64,000 bases of DNA from an uncultured Porphyromonas sp. Lineage in GTDB: Bacteria > Bacteroidota > Bacteroidia > Bacteroidales > Porphyromonadaceae. Below the pieces are notes generated by a model. That model was not told where the DNA came from, ran no database searches, and saw only the letters and a list, made by a program, of their open reading frames with translations. Numbering within the stretch: position 1 is the stretch's first letter; every line of letters begins with the position of its first letter. The stretch is taken from NCBI RefSeq assembly GCF_900541275.1, contig NZ_UQJH01000001.1, forward strand, positions 310,001-374,000, written 5' to 3'. Made by a program: the position numbers and the translations under genes. Positions 32,549-40,727 of the stretch are shown here, one piece after another.

Positions 32549-34768
32549 ATGAGACTACGTACCTATATATTAGTCGGAGTAGCCCTCCTCGTCTCGGCTC
32601 TTTGCTCGGCTCAGATTGCCACACCGGGTAGCCGCCCGGTCGGTATTGGTGGAGGGGAGACGACAAGAAGCGTGCTGCACCTTCCGGTGTCCCGACTTGG
32701 GACTTTTGACAGAGACTCTGCTCTGCATGCTATGGAAGCAGCAGATAAGGAGGCTCTCCGGGTCTATCTCTTCGCACACAAGGAGGAGACGGACATTGAC
32801 CTCCTCACATTGGGTCAGCACACCAGTCTGAGGGACGGGCGGCAGGTGTGGCAGTACAGGATCAGCTCACCGGGGGCACTCAGCCTGAGCTTTTTCTTTG
32901 ACAGAGTGAGCCTCCCGGAGGGTGCTATGCTCTTCGTCTACACTGATGACGGAAGCAAGGTCCTCGGCGGCTTTGGAGCTGAAAATGTAAGTTCCTCAGG
33001 TACTCTGGCGACACAGCCGATCGAGTCGGACGACGTGGTCATCGAGCTACAGGCTCCGGCGGGTACGCAGCCAATACTTCATCTGAGTGAGATCAATCAT
33101 GGCGTAAGACCTTTCTCCACACGGGCAATCTTTGGCTCTAACTTCGGTCGAGGCAGCAGTTCACTCTCTTGTACACCGGAGGTAGTCTGTATGCCGGGGC
33201 TTGATGAGATGAAGCGCGCTGTGGTGGTCGTAGTCATCAATGGCGTGGGTATCGGCAGTGGCACCATGGTCAGCAATACTCAGGGAGACAAGACGCCCTA
33301 CCTCCTGACAGCGGCTCACGTGTTGTCCGTCAACTTCAATCATATGGACATAGAGCATCAGGCTGAGCGGACTGTGGCGATCTTTAATTACGAGTCCCCC
33401 TCCTGTAGCGGTGAGGTGATGCCGGATATGTCTCAGTCGGTAAGCGGTGCCGTCGTTGTTGGATTTGACAAGCCGACCGATGCCTGCCTGATCCGACTCA
33501 ATAACATCCCCCCGGAGAGCTACCGCCCCTATTACCTCGGATGGACGGCAGAGAGCCATCCTCAGGGGAGTTACGTCAACATCCATCACCCCCTTGCCAT
33601 GACGAAGAGGGTGAACTACTACAATAAGGACGTCAAGATCAATGTCACTTGTGTGACGGATATGCACTACTTCGGTGACCACATGCACTACGAAGTGACT
33701 GCTTGGGACGTTGGGACTACAGCTGCCGGCTCATCGGGATCACCCCTTATAGATAAGGAGAAGAGGGTAATGGGTGGACTCTCTGCCGGCAGATCCTTTT
33801 GCTCAACCAAGGCAGCGGACTACTTCTTCTCCCTTGCCAATGTCTGGGCACAGAATCGCGAAGCAACACAGAGCATTGTGCGTGCACTCTCTCCCGGGGG
33901 TGCCGGTGTCCTCACCTGTGATGGTCGAGATCCCTATGGCTCACCCCGTAGCCGAGCAAAGCGGATCACCCATGTCTCCTCCGCTCTGACGGGAGACTCT
34001 CTCTCCGGACGGGGTACTCAGCTCAGCGCAGAGGAAATCCTCGGCAGTGCTGATGCGGTCGGTGAGCACTACATCCTGAAGCCTCACACGCTCCTCTATG
34101 GAGCCTATGTGATGCTGGATATGTCTCAGGTGAAGCCCAATGAGCTGAGCGACAAGGAGACCATGACCCTCGAGGTATACACCGGGGATGACACACCGGC
34201 ACTCACCCTGCCGGCAGATCTCAGCAAGATCATCCACGGTACACTTGACTCTGAGAACGACCGAATCAAGTACCGAGAAGTCTTTATCCCCTTTGACCAG
34301 CCCCTTGAGCTATCCGATAGGGGCGAGCTGATACTGGCGGTGCCTACCCGGTCTCTCCCTAAGGGGGTCTCCATACTTCACCAGCAATACAGCGGTGCCG
34401 GCGGGCAGATGATGATCCGGTCAGGAAATAAATGGAGCCCGAGGACGCTCAATAGCGGCACCATCGCTCTCTGGATGGATCCGCTGATAGGTGATCCTGA
34501 GTCCGACCGATCAGCGACGAGCCAGCCCCTCTTTACCCTCACGCCCATAAGCAGGGAGCAGGTATTGGTGCAGCTTGCCGATCGTGCAGAGAGCGGGGCT
34601 GACCTCTCAATATACACACTACAGGGACAAAAGGTCTACACCAAGACCATCACCTCCCGATCCACCATCCTCGACCGGCAGATGCTGGAGGGGATGGGAG
34701 TACTTGTCATCCACGTCGATGCCGGTAGTGAGCAACTTACTGTAAAGACACTATTTCCAGCCATCTAA
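32549..34768 (+). CDS. Secreted trypsin-like serine protease with T9SS C-terminal domain
   Basis: This is a 739-residue exported protease. The signal peptide is residues 1-22 (LCSAQ). An N-terminal beta-rich prodomain precedes a lysyl-endopeptidase/chymotrypsin-fold domain with catalytic residues His257 (LLTAAHVLS), Asp311 (DACLIRL) and Ser396 (GSSGSPLID). It includes VCMPGLDEMKRAVVVVVING with several Cys. The last ~80 residues (LSIYTLQGQKVYTKTI ... VLVIHVDAG) look like a type IX secretion sorting domain, which directs export and surface attachment in the Porphyromonas group. The lysyl endopeptidase family is the best match, although specificity is not evident. The next gene starts 11 bp later. 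Confidence 0.87.
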   Translation: MRLRTYILVGVALLVSALCSAQIATPGSRPVGIGGGETTRSVLHLPVSRLGTFDRDSALHAMEAADKEALRVYLFAHKEETDIDLLTLGQHTSLRDGRQVWQYRISSPGALSLSFFFDRVSLPEGAMLFVYTDDGSKVLGGFGAENVSSSGTLATQPIESDDVVIELQAPAGTQPILHLSEINHGVRPFSTRAIFGSNFGRGSSSLSCTPEVVCMPGLDEMKRAVVVVVINGVGIGSGTMVSNTQGDKTPYLLTAAHVLSVNFNHMDIEHQAERTVAIFNYESPSCSGEVMPDMSQSVSGAVVVGFDKPTDACLIRLNNIPPESYRPYYLGWTAESHPQGSYVNIHHPLAMTKRVNYYNKDVKINVTCVTDMHYFGDHMHYEVTAWDVGTTAAGSSGSPLIDKEKRVMGGLSAGRSFCSTKAADYFFSLANVWAQNREATQSIVRALSPGGAGVLTCDGRDPYGSPRSRAKRITHVSSALTGDSLSGRGTQLSAEEILGSADAVGEHYILKPHTLLYGAYVMLDMSQVKPNELSDKETMTLEVYTGDDTPALTLPADLSKIIHGTLDSENDRIKYREVFIPFDQPLELSDRGELILAVPTRSLPKGVSILHQQYSGAGGQMMIRSGNKWSPRTLNSGTIALWMDPLIGDPESDRSATSQPLFTLTPISREQVLVQLADRAESGADLSIYTLQGQKVYTKTITSRSTILDRQMLEGMGVLVIHVDAGSEQLTVKTLFPAI

Positions 34769-34779
34769 CACCTAGTATA

Positions 34780-35973
34780 ATGAGTCATAAGACCTTATTT
34801 ACCTCTCACATAGCGACCCTCTTCATGGGTCTATTGGTGATACTCCCCTCCTGCAGCGGAGAGGGCAACAAGTTTAGGATCCAAGGGACAATCACCGGTG
34901 CTGTCGGTAAGACACTCTTCCTGGAGCACCAGGGACTAACCGCCATCGAGCCAATCGACTCTGTCGTACTCGATGAGCGAGGGAAGTACAAGATGGGTGG
35001 TGAGGCACCTGAGTACCCGGAGTTTTACCGCCTCCGGCTGGAGAAGCAAGTGATCCCCTTCAGCGTCGACTCCATAGAGACGATAACCATCAATAGCGAT
35101 GCACAGAGTTTTGCCACAGGGTACACCGTGGAGGGCTCGATCCCTGCGGAGAAGATCAAGCACGTCTGGCTCGCACAGCTGGATGCTAATGTCGCCATGT
35201 CGCAGCTGGTGCAGAAGTACGATGCCGGCAAGATCTCCTATGTAGACTTTGCCAGCCATAGGGACAGCATTCTTCAGAGCTACAAGGATGTGGCCCAGGA
35301 GGTGATCTTTGAGGATCCGAAGTCCCCTGTTGCCTACTTTGCTCTCTTTCAGCAGATCGATGGCAACCTTATTTTCAATATCTACGACAAGAAAGACTCA
35401 CGCATCTTTGCCGCTGTGGCTAATGTTTACGACACCTTCTATCCTGAGAGTGAGCGGAGAGACCATCTCTACAACCTTGCACTTCGCTCAATAGCTGTCG
35501 TGCGTCAGCAGGAGAAGGCCGCCCGGGAGATCGCTAAGGTAGACTCCCTGTCGCGTCCAGAGGTTCACCGCATCGGCTACTTTGACATCTCGCTTCCTAA
35601 CATCGATGGCAAGGAGGTCCGTCTCTCGGAAGTAGCTAAGGATCATATGACACTGCTGAGCTTCACCACTATGGACACAGACTGGAGCGTAGCTTATCAG
35701 AGTCAGATCAGTAGCCTCTATCAGACCTACACCGGACGTGGTCTCAGGATCTACCAGGTCAGCTTTGACGGGGACAGCTATGTGTGGAAAAACAGAGTAG
35801 CTCAGCAGCCATGGCACAATGTGAGAGACGCTGATGGGGTATACTCCTCACTCATCGGGCTGTACAACATAGGCTCCCTCCCTGCCCTTTTCCTGATCAA
35901 TGCTCAAGGGGATATCGTAGCGAGGGCAAGCTCCTTTGATGAGCTTCGCAGTCTGATCGACAAGCAACTGTAA
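34780..35973 (+). CDS. Thioredoxin-fold lipoprotein (DUF4369-like) lacking CxxC
   Basis: This 397-residue lipoprotein has lipobox LPSC (signal peptide about 1-25). An N-terminal DUF4369-like beta domain (about 30-130, with IQGTITGAVGKTLFLE) is followed by a helical linker and a C-terminal AhpC/TSA-type thioredoxin fold (about 265-395: PNIDGKEVRLSEV, LLSFTTMDTDW, IYQVSFDGD, YNIGSLPALFLINAQG). The usual CxxC position is TTMDTD, so there are no redox cysteines. It cannot act as a classic thiol reductase and is more likely a chaperone- or ligand-binding variant. It is 11 bp from the secreted protease gene, so it may help that protease mature. Confidence 0.78.
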   Translation: MSHKTLFTSHIATLFMGLLVILPSCSGEGNKFRIQGTITGAVGKTLFLEHQGLTAIEPIDSVVLDERGKYKMGGEAPEYPEFYRLRLEKQVIPFSVDSIETITINSDAQSFATGYTVEGSIPAEKIKHVWLAQLDANVAMSQLVQKYDAGKISYVDFASHRDSILQSYKDVAQEVIFEDPKSPVAYFALFQQIDGNLIFNIYDKKDSRIFAAVANVYDTFYPESERRDHLYNLALRSIAVVRQQEKAAREIAKVDSLSRPEVHRIGYFDISLPNIDGKEVRLSEVAKDHMTLLSFTTMDTDWSVAYQSQISSLYQTYTGRGLRIYQVSFDGDSYVWKNRVAQQPWHNVRDADGVYSSLIGLYNIGSLPALFLINAQGDIVARASSFDELRSLIDKQL

Positions 35974-35994
35974 GTCCTCCCTTTTGAGAGAAAA

Positions 35995-36036
35995 AAGAGT
36001 GTGTTCCCCACCCACCCGGGTAAGGAACACACTCTT
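35995..36036 (+). terminator. Bidirectional terminator between convergent genes
   Basis: AAGAGTGTGTTCC (35995-36007) and GGAACACACTCTT (36024-36036) form a perfect 13-bp stem with a 16-nt loop. An A tract precedes it and a T tract (CTTTTTCTC) follows it, so it can act on the thioredoxin-fold gene on the plus strand and thiL on the minus strand. Only 90 bp separate these convergent genes. Confidence 0.88.
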
Positions 36037-36063
36037 CTTTTTCTCAATGGGTAAGAGAGTCTC

Positions 36064-37098
36064 TTATCGGAAGTGATTGTAGGGGCGGAAGTCCCTCGTC
36101 ACATGCCTTTTTTTCCTCTCCCAGTGGATCACAGGCTCACCACCCTGCATAGAGCTGACTCTGCCTATGACGGTAAGAGGCGGGATGCCACTTTTTCGGT
36201 CCGGCTCGGGCAACTGGTCAAGATCACTCTCGGATATGGTAAAGAGCAACTCGTAGTCCTCGCCTCCGGTCACAGCCATAGTCTCGCTGCTCCACTTGGT
36301 ACGCTTGGAGCACTCTGTCTCCAACTCGTCAGAGATGGGTAGCTTATCTAGCTGTATTGTGGCATCAACATGCGACTGAGACAGGATCTTGGGAAGGTCG
36401 GAGACAAGTCCATCGGAGATATCCATCATAGCGTGCACACCGGGGATCTTAGAGAGTGCCTGACCCAGAGCTAGTCGAGGAGAGGGCTCGTAGTACCGCT
36501 GGAGGAGGTGGGTCTGCTCTTCGGTGCCATGTGCCTCAACCCTCCTATTCCGCTCATCAGCGATCAAGCGTCCTGCGCAAGAGTCACCAAGCGTGTCGGA
36601 TACCACGATGAGATCACCTGACTGAGCGGTACTTCGGATCTTCTCATCCCCCTTAAGTACCTTGCCGAGGATCGTGACACTAACCACTATATCTCCATTA
36701 CTCCGCACCGTGTCGCCACCCAGCAGAGCAGTGTGGTGGCGATTGGTCAGGTAAGCATACCCATCACTGAAGCTCTTGATCCAGCTCTCGTCCAGGTGCG
36801 GAGGCAACGCCAAGGAGAGAAAGCTCGCTATAGGTGTGCCACCCATAGCAGCAATGTCGCTTAGATTGACAGCAAGAGACCGCAGACCAAGCTGGTATGG
36901 GGTCATTTGCCCCACCTTGAAGTGGACTCGCTCCACAAGCATATCTGTCGAGACAAGATAGTAGTAGGCATCATCGTAGAAGCTAAACATTGCGCAGTCG
37001 TCACCGATGCCAAGCGCTAAGCCAGGCATATGCTCCCGAGTCAGTGCTCTTAGCATCTGAATAATACCACTCTCTCCCAGGTCTTTAAGCGTTCCCAT
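36064..37098 (-). CDS. thiL: Thiamine-monophosphate kinase
   Basis: This 344-residue cytoplasmic kinase phosphorylates thiamine monophosphate to thiamine pyrophosphate with ATP. It shows the ThiL/PurM fold motifs: GIGDDCAMFS with metal-binding Asp pair near residues 33-36, STDMLVERVHF, LAVNLSDIAAMGGTPIA, LLGGDTVRSNG, MMDISDGLVSDLPKILSQS and GGEDYELLF. Length is typical for the Bacteroidetes form (about 340). The ATG at 37098 begins MGTLKDLGE. It stands alone, with no other thiamine gene in the window, and no TPP riboswitch was recognised upstream. Confidence 0.95.
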   Translation of the reverse strand: MGTLKDLGESGIIQMLRALTREHMPGLALGIGDDCAMFSFYDDAYYYLVSTDMLVERVHFKVGQMTPYQLGLRSLAVNLSDIAAMGGTPIASFLSLALPPHLDESWIKSFSDGYAYLTNRHHTALLGGDTVRSNGDIVVSVTILGKVLKGDEKIRSTAQSGDLIVVSDTLGDSCAGRLIADERNRRVEAHGTEEQTHLLQRYYEPSPRLALGQALSKIPGVHAMMDISDGLVSDLPKILSQSHVDATIQLDKLPISDELETECSKRTKWSSETMAVTGGEDYELLFTISESDLDQLPEPDRKSGIPPLTVIGRVSSMQGGEPVIHWERKKRHVTRDFRPYNHFR

Positions 37099-37289
37099 TA
37101 TTTATTTCTTAATTAGAGTTTGGCTTTATCCCGTTGACCTCAGCGACAATTCCCCATACGGATGTACCGAGATCCACATTTGATTATGTGCAGGCGGGTG
37201 CAATGATACCTCCTTAGCCCGATCATTTCAAACCATATGCCCCATTTGACGTCTCCTGATCAGGTACGTGATTAGTCAGGGGTGAAAAA
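37099..37289. other. Intergenic region between tsaB terminator and thiL
   Basis: This ~190-bp stretch has no convincing gene. It contains a small palindrome CACAT-N6-ATGTG at 37175-37190, upstream of thiL on the minus strand. I saw no exact TAnnTTTG promoter and no match to the conserved TPP-riboswitch core. Confidence 0.4.
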
Positions 37290-37333
37290 CTTCGGGCTCA
37301 GTCACGCATTTAGATACGCAATCAAGCCCGAAG
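37290..37333 (-). terminator. Terminator downstream of tsaB
   Basis: CTTCGGGCT (37290-37298) and AGCCCGAAG (37325-37333) form a 9-bp GC-rich stem. On the minus strand it is followed by TTTTTCACC, a clear T tract. It lies 40 bp after the tsaB stop. Confidence 0.78.
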
Positions 37334-37372
37334 CTCTTAAGATTCTATTTTAGCCGAATACGGCTTTGCGGA

Positions 37373-38137
37373 TTAGGCATCGTGCATAAGACGGGAGAGT
37401 ACCTTATTGATACTTTTCTTTGCCTCGTACTCCTTGAGATAGTAGGGCTCCCAGTAGGCGACATCCTCAGTCGCTCCATGCGCTATGCTCTCAATGACAC
37501 GACTGAGCATAGCATCGGCACGAGGGTGCAGGTCATAGATGAGATGGGAGCCGGGTAGAAGCTCATCAAAGAGCCCCTTTGCCTTCTCTGCCCCGTTACC
37601 AAAGTAATAGAGAAGCTTGTCACCGACAATCTCTCTAATCCTGAGCCGACTATTCGAATCAGTGAGGACCACAGCAGCAATGTCGGTCTGAGGGACAACG
37701 ACACCGGAGTAGTCAGCTCCATAGCTGCCGGTATAGATAGCGGTGTAGACCTCCATCCTGCGAGCGTCAATCATCGGCATCAGGAGTGCATTAGGGTAGT
37801 CAAGCTCATCCTCCATATCGAAGAGCGTCATTGCAAGGAGCTCTGTCGTCATCACGGAGACGAGTGGTATGCCAAGAGACCAGCAGAGACCCTTAGCGTA
37901 AGAGGCGCCTATGCGAAGTCCGGTGTAGCTACCGGGACCACCTGCGACCCCGACACCGCGGAGGTCCCGACGGTAATCGAATCGGTTGAGCATACGACTT
38001 GCCATCGCAGCAAGTTGCTCGGCGTGCTTATTGGTTCCGCTGGACTCCTCGTAGTCCACGATCTCATCCCGACTGCCAAGGGCTACAGAGCAGACCTCAG
38101 TGGAGGTGTCGAGGAGCAGATAGTATTCTTCGTTCAT
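37373..38137 (-). CDS. tsaB: tRNA threonylcarbamoyladenosine biosynthesis protein TsaB
   Basis: This 254-residue cytoplasmic protein supports t6A modification of ANN-decoding tRNAs together with TsaD, TsaE and TsaC. It has the ASKHA fold signature LLLDTSTEVCSVAL at the N terminus and the TsaB motif GGPGSYTGLRIG. The start is the ATG at 38137, giving MNEEYYLLLDTST; a longer frame from 38251 overlaps topA and has an implausible Arg/Pro-rich N terminus. Length fits Bacteroidetes TsaB (about 230-250). It starts 16 bp after the topA stop, so the two are probably co-transcribed, and a strong terminator follows. Confidence 0.92.
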   Translation of the reverse strand: MNEEYYLLLDTSTEVCSVALGSRDEIVDYEESSGTNKHAEQLAAMASRMLNRFDYRRDLRGVGVAGGPGSYTGLRIGASYAKGLCWSLGIPLVSVMTTELLAMTLFDMEDELDYPNALLMPMIDARRMEVYTAIYTGSYGADYSGVVVPQTDIAAVVLTDSNSRLRIREIVGDKLLYYFGNGAEKAKGLFDELLPGSHLIYDLHPRADAMLSRVIESIAHGATEDVAYWEPYYLKEYEAKKSINKVLSRLMHDA

Positions 38138-38153
38138 AATTATGTCTCTACGT

Positions 38154-40553
38154 TTATTTCTTGGCCTTAGAGGTGGTCGACTTCTTCTTGACAGTCGAGG
38201 TCTTGCGTGACTTGGTAGACGAGGAGGTGCGACGCTTAGATGGTCCACCATTCTTGTCTATCTCAGCAACGATAGCACGTGCTTGCTCCTCGGTGAGAGT
38301 CTTCGCATCAGTAGTCTTAGGGATCTTGTAGTTCTTCCTCTTGTACTTGATATAGGGACCATAGCGACCATTGAGGATCTCGAGCTTATCGGTCCCTTCA
38401 CCATACTCGGCGATGTACTTATTACGCTCACGCTCCTCCTTCTCGAGGATCAGAGGAGTGGCCTGATCCATCTCTATTTCGTAGGGACTGATCTCACGGG
38501 GTATGCTGACAAAGAAAGACTTACCGACGCGCACGTAAGGACCAAAGCGACCAACGTCCACGGTCACCACCTCACCCTTGTGCTCCCCAATCTCGCGGGG
38601 CAGCCTAAGCAACTTCATAGCTTGCTCGAGGGTAATGGTAGCGATCGAGAGATCCTTGGGGAGTGAGGCAAAGCGTGGTTTCTCGCCATCCTTATCCGAC
38701 TTACCCAGCTGCACCATTGGTCCATAGCGACCGATCTTGGAGTAAATAGGGAGACCTGTCTCGCTGTCGTCACCGAGGTAACGCTCGCCCACCTTGTGGT
38801 CCTCCTTCTCACTCATTACCTCCTCGACATTGCTGTGGAAGAAGCGGTAGAAGTGGTCAATCACTTCAGTCCACTCCTTCTCCCCATCGGCAATGGCATC
38901 AAACTCCTCCTCCACCTCTGCTGTGAAGTGGTAGTCCATAACCTTGGGGAAGTGCTCCACAAGGTACTCGGTAACCACTAACCCTGTGTCGGTGGGGCAG
39001 AGCTTACCCTTAGAGGCCCCTATACGCTCCTTGCCGGTGGACTTAGTGATCTTGCCGTCCCTTAGCTTAAGCACTTGGTAGCTCCGATCGACACCCTCGA
39101 GGGTGCGCTTATCGACATAGCCTCGTTTCTGGATCGTCTGGATGGTAGGGGCGTAGGTGGAGGGTCGACCAATGCCGAGCTCCTCAAGCTTCTTGACAAG
39201 TGAAGCCTCAGTGTAACGGGCAGGCTGCATAGTAAAGCGCTCTCTAGCCTCGATATCCTCTGCTGAGACCTTATCACCGACCTTCATCCGCGGCAGTAGG
39301 GCAGACGTATCCTGACTCTCCTCGGGATCATCTTCGTCATCGCGTCCCTCGAGGTAGACCTTGAGAAATCCATCGAAGGTGATCACCTCACCCTTGGCCT
39401 GGAAGGAGTGTCCTCCGGAGGCGTCAATAGTCATAGTGGTGCGCTCCAGCTCGGCATCAGCCATCTGGGTGGCAAGGGTGCGCTTACGGATCATATCGTA
39501 GAGCCGTCGCTCCTGGGCTGTAGCTCCAGCTGAGGGTGCCTCCGGATGGACCGGCCGAATGGCCTCGTGCGCCTCCTGAGCGCCCTTGGTGTGAGTCGCA
39601 TAGTTGCGCGTCCGGACGTACTCCTTGCCATACTCCTTCTCAATGACAGAGGCAGATGCCCCGATGGCAAAAGTGGAGAGATGCACGGAGTCGGTACGCA
39701 TATAGGTGATGTGCCCTGCCTCGTAGAGCTTCTGCGCCAGGCTCATCGTGAGCCCGACGGGATAGCCTAAGCGTCTCGACGCCTCCTGCTGGAGTGTAGA
39801 GGTGGTGAAGGGCGGTGCCGGCTGCCGCTTAGCGGGAGTGACGCTCACTTGGCTGATGGTGTAGGTGGACCCTATGAGATCCTCCAAGACTTTTCTAGCA
39901 TTGGAGGCAGATCCGGGGCGGTCGGTGAGGTCAGCGCTGAATGTCTCGCCATCGGGAGTGACGAAGAGGCCTCGTACGAGGAAAGAACTCTCCGGCTCGA
40001 AGTCCTGGATCTCCTTTTCTCGCTCCACGATAATGCGCACAGCCACAGACTGAACTCGACCGGCTGAGAGGCTGGGGCGGACCTTCCTCCAGAGGATCGG
40101 CGAGAGCTCAAAGCCGACTAAGCGATCGAGGACGCGGCGCGCCTGCTGAGCATCAACCATTTTGAGGTCGATGGCTCGAGGGTTCTTGAGAGCATTCTGT
40201 ATGGCAGACTCAGTAATCTCGTGGAAGACAATCCTATTCTTCTCCTTCTCACTCAGTCCCAGCACCTCTGCGAGGTGCCAAGCGATGGCCTCTCCCTCGC
40301 GGTCCTCATCGGATGCGAGCCAGATGTGGTCTGCCTTCTTCGCCGCGGAGCGGAGGGTTGAGACTACGCTTTTCTTATCATCGGAGATCTCGTACTGCGG
40401 ATCATAATTCTGCTCCACATCCACACCCATACCCTTTTTCTTAAGATCACGGATGTGTCCATAGCTGGGCAGGACGGTAAAGTCCTTGCCCAAAAACTTG
40501 CCGATTGTCTTCGACTTAGCAGGAGACTCAACGATAAGGAGGTGATTGGCCAT
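38154..40553 (-). CDS. topA: DNA topoisomerase I (type IA)
   Basis: This 799-residue enzyme relaxes negative supercoils. The TOPRIM domain begins MANHLLIVESPAKSKTIGKF and includes WLASDEDREGEAIAWH. The catalytic tyrosine is in ITYMRTDSVHLS, preceded by SLSAGRVQSVAVRIIV. GIGRPSTYAPTIQTI is conserved. The C terminus contains topo C-terminal repeats (IGRYGPMVQLG, VGRFGPYVRVG, NGRYGPYIKYK) instead of classic Cys4 zinc fingers. It ends in a Lys/Ser/Thr-rich tail of about 30 residues (such as KKKSTTSKAKK), a common nonspecific DNA-binding extension. It is probably co-transcribed with tsaB. Confidence 0.95.
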   Translation of the reverse strand: MANHLLIVESPAKSKTIGKFLGKDFTVLPSYGHIRDLKKKGMGVDVEQNYDPQYEISDDKKSVVSTLRSAAKKADHIWLASDEDREGEAIAWHLAEVLGLSEKEKNRIVFHEITESAIQNALKNPRAIDLKMVDAQQARRVLDRLVGFELSPILWRKVRPSLSAGRVQSVAVRIIVEREKEIQDFEPESSFLVRGLFVTPDGETFSADLTDRPGSASNARKVLEDLIGSTYTISQVSVTPAKRQPAPPFTTSTLQQEASRRLGYPVGLTMSLAQKLYEAGHITYMRTDSVHLSTFAIGASASVIEKEYGKEYVRTRNYATHTKGAQEAHEAIRPVHPEAPSAGATAQERRLYDMIRKRTLATQMADAELERTTMTIDASGGHSFQAKGEVITFDGFLKVYLEGRDDEDDPEESQDTSALLPRMKVGDKVSAEDIEARERFTMQPARYTEASLVKKLEELGIGRPSTYAPTIQTIQKRGYVDKRTLEGVDRSYQVLKLRDGKITKSTGKERIGASKGKLCPTDTGLVVTEYLVEHFPKVMDYHFTAEVEEEFDAIADGEKEWTEVIDHFYRFFHSNVEEVMSEKEDHKVGERYLGDDSETGLPIYSKIGRYGPMVQLGKSDKDGEKPRFASLPKDLSIATITLEQAMKLLRLPREIGEHKGEVVTVDVGRFGPYVRVGKSFFVSIPREISPYEIEMDQATPLILEKEERERNKYIAEYGEGTDKLEILNGRYGPYIKYKRKNYKIPKTTDAKTLTEEQARAIVAEIDKNGGPSKRRTSSSTKSRKTSTVKKKSTTSKAKK

Positions 40554-40591
40554 TATTACTTGCTCTGAGATTACTATTGCTTACTTTCGTG

Positions 40592-40599
40592 CAAAAGTA
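40592..40599 (-). promoter_or_regulatory. Candidate -7 element of topA
   Basis: The minus strand reads TACTTTTG, an exact TAnnTTTG match, about 40 bp before the topA ATG. No -33 box was seen. A 9-bp inverted repeat (TGTGTTGCG 40616-40624, CGCAACACA 40677-40685) lies immediately upstream. Confidence 0.45.
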
Positions 40600-40709
40600 G
40601 CAATTAATAGCCTAATGTGTTGCGTCCCCGATTTTGGTTCTTCTTTTCGTGACGTATTAATGCTACCGCAACACACAGAGCCCTATTAGATCCTATTATT
40701 AGTAAAACA

Positions 40710-40723
40710 CCTTGATACCAAGG
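40710..40723 (-). terminator. Weak hairpin after the copper ATPase gene
   Basis: CCTTG and CAAGG form a 5-bp stem with a 4-nt loop just past the ATPase stop. On the minus strand it is followed by the T-rich TGTTTTAC. It is short, so termination here is only possible. Confidence 0.35.
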
Positions 40724-40727
40724 AGGA

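Noticed and set aside
37099..37372. TPP riboswitch upstream of thiL
   Set aside because: Neither the CTGAGA motif nor the other conserved thi-box segments could be found on the minus strand; thiL is often not TPP-controlled.
38138..38251. N-terminal extension of tsaB
   Set aside because: The extra 38 residues overlap topA, are Arg/Pro-rich and are absent from the TsaB family; the ATG at 38137 starts right at the conserved domain.
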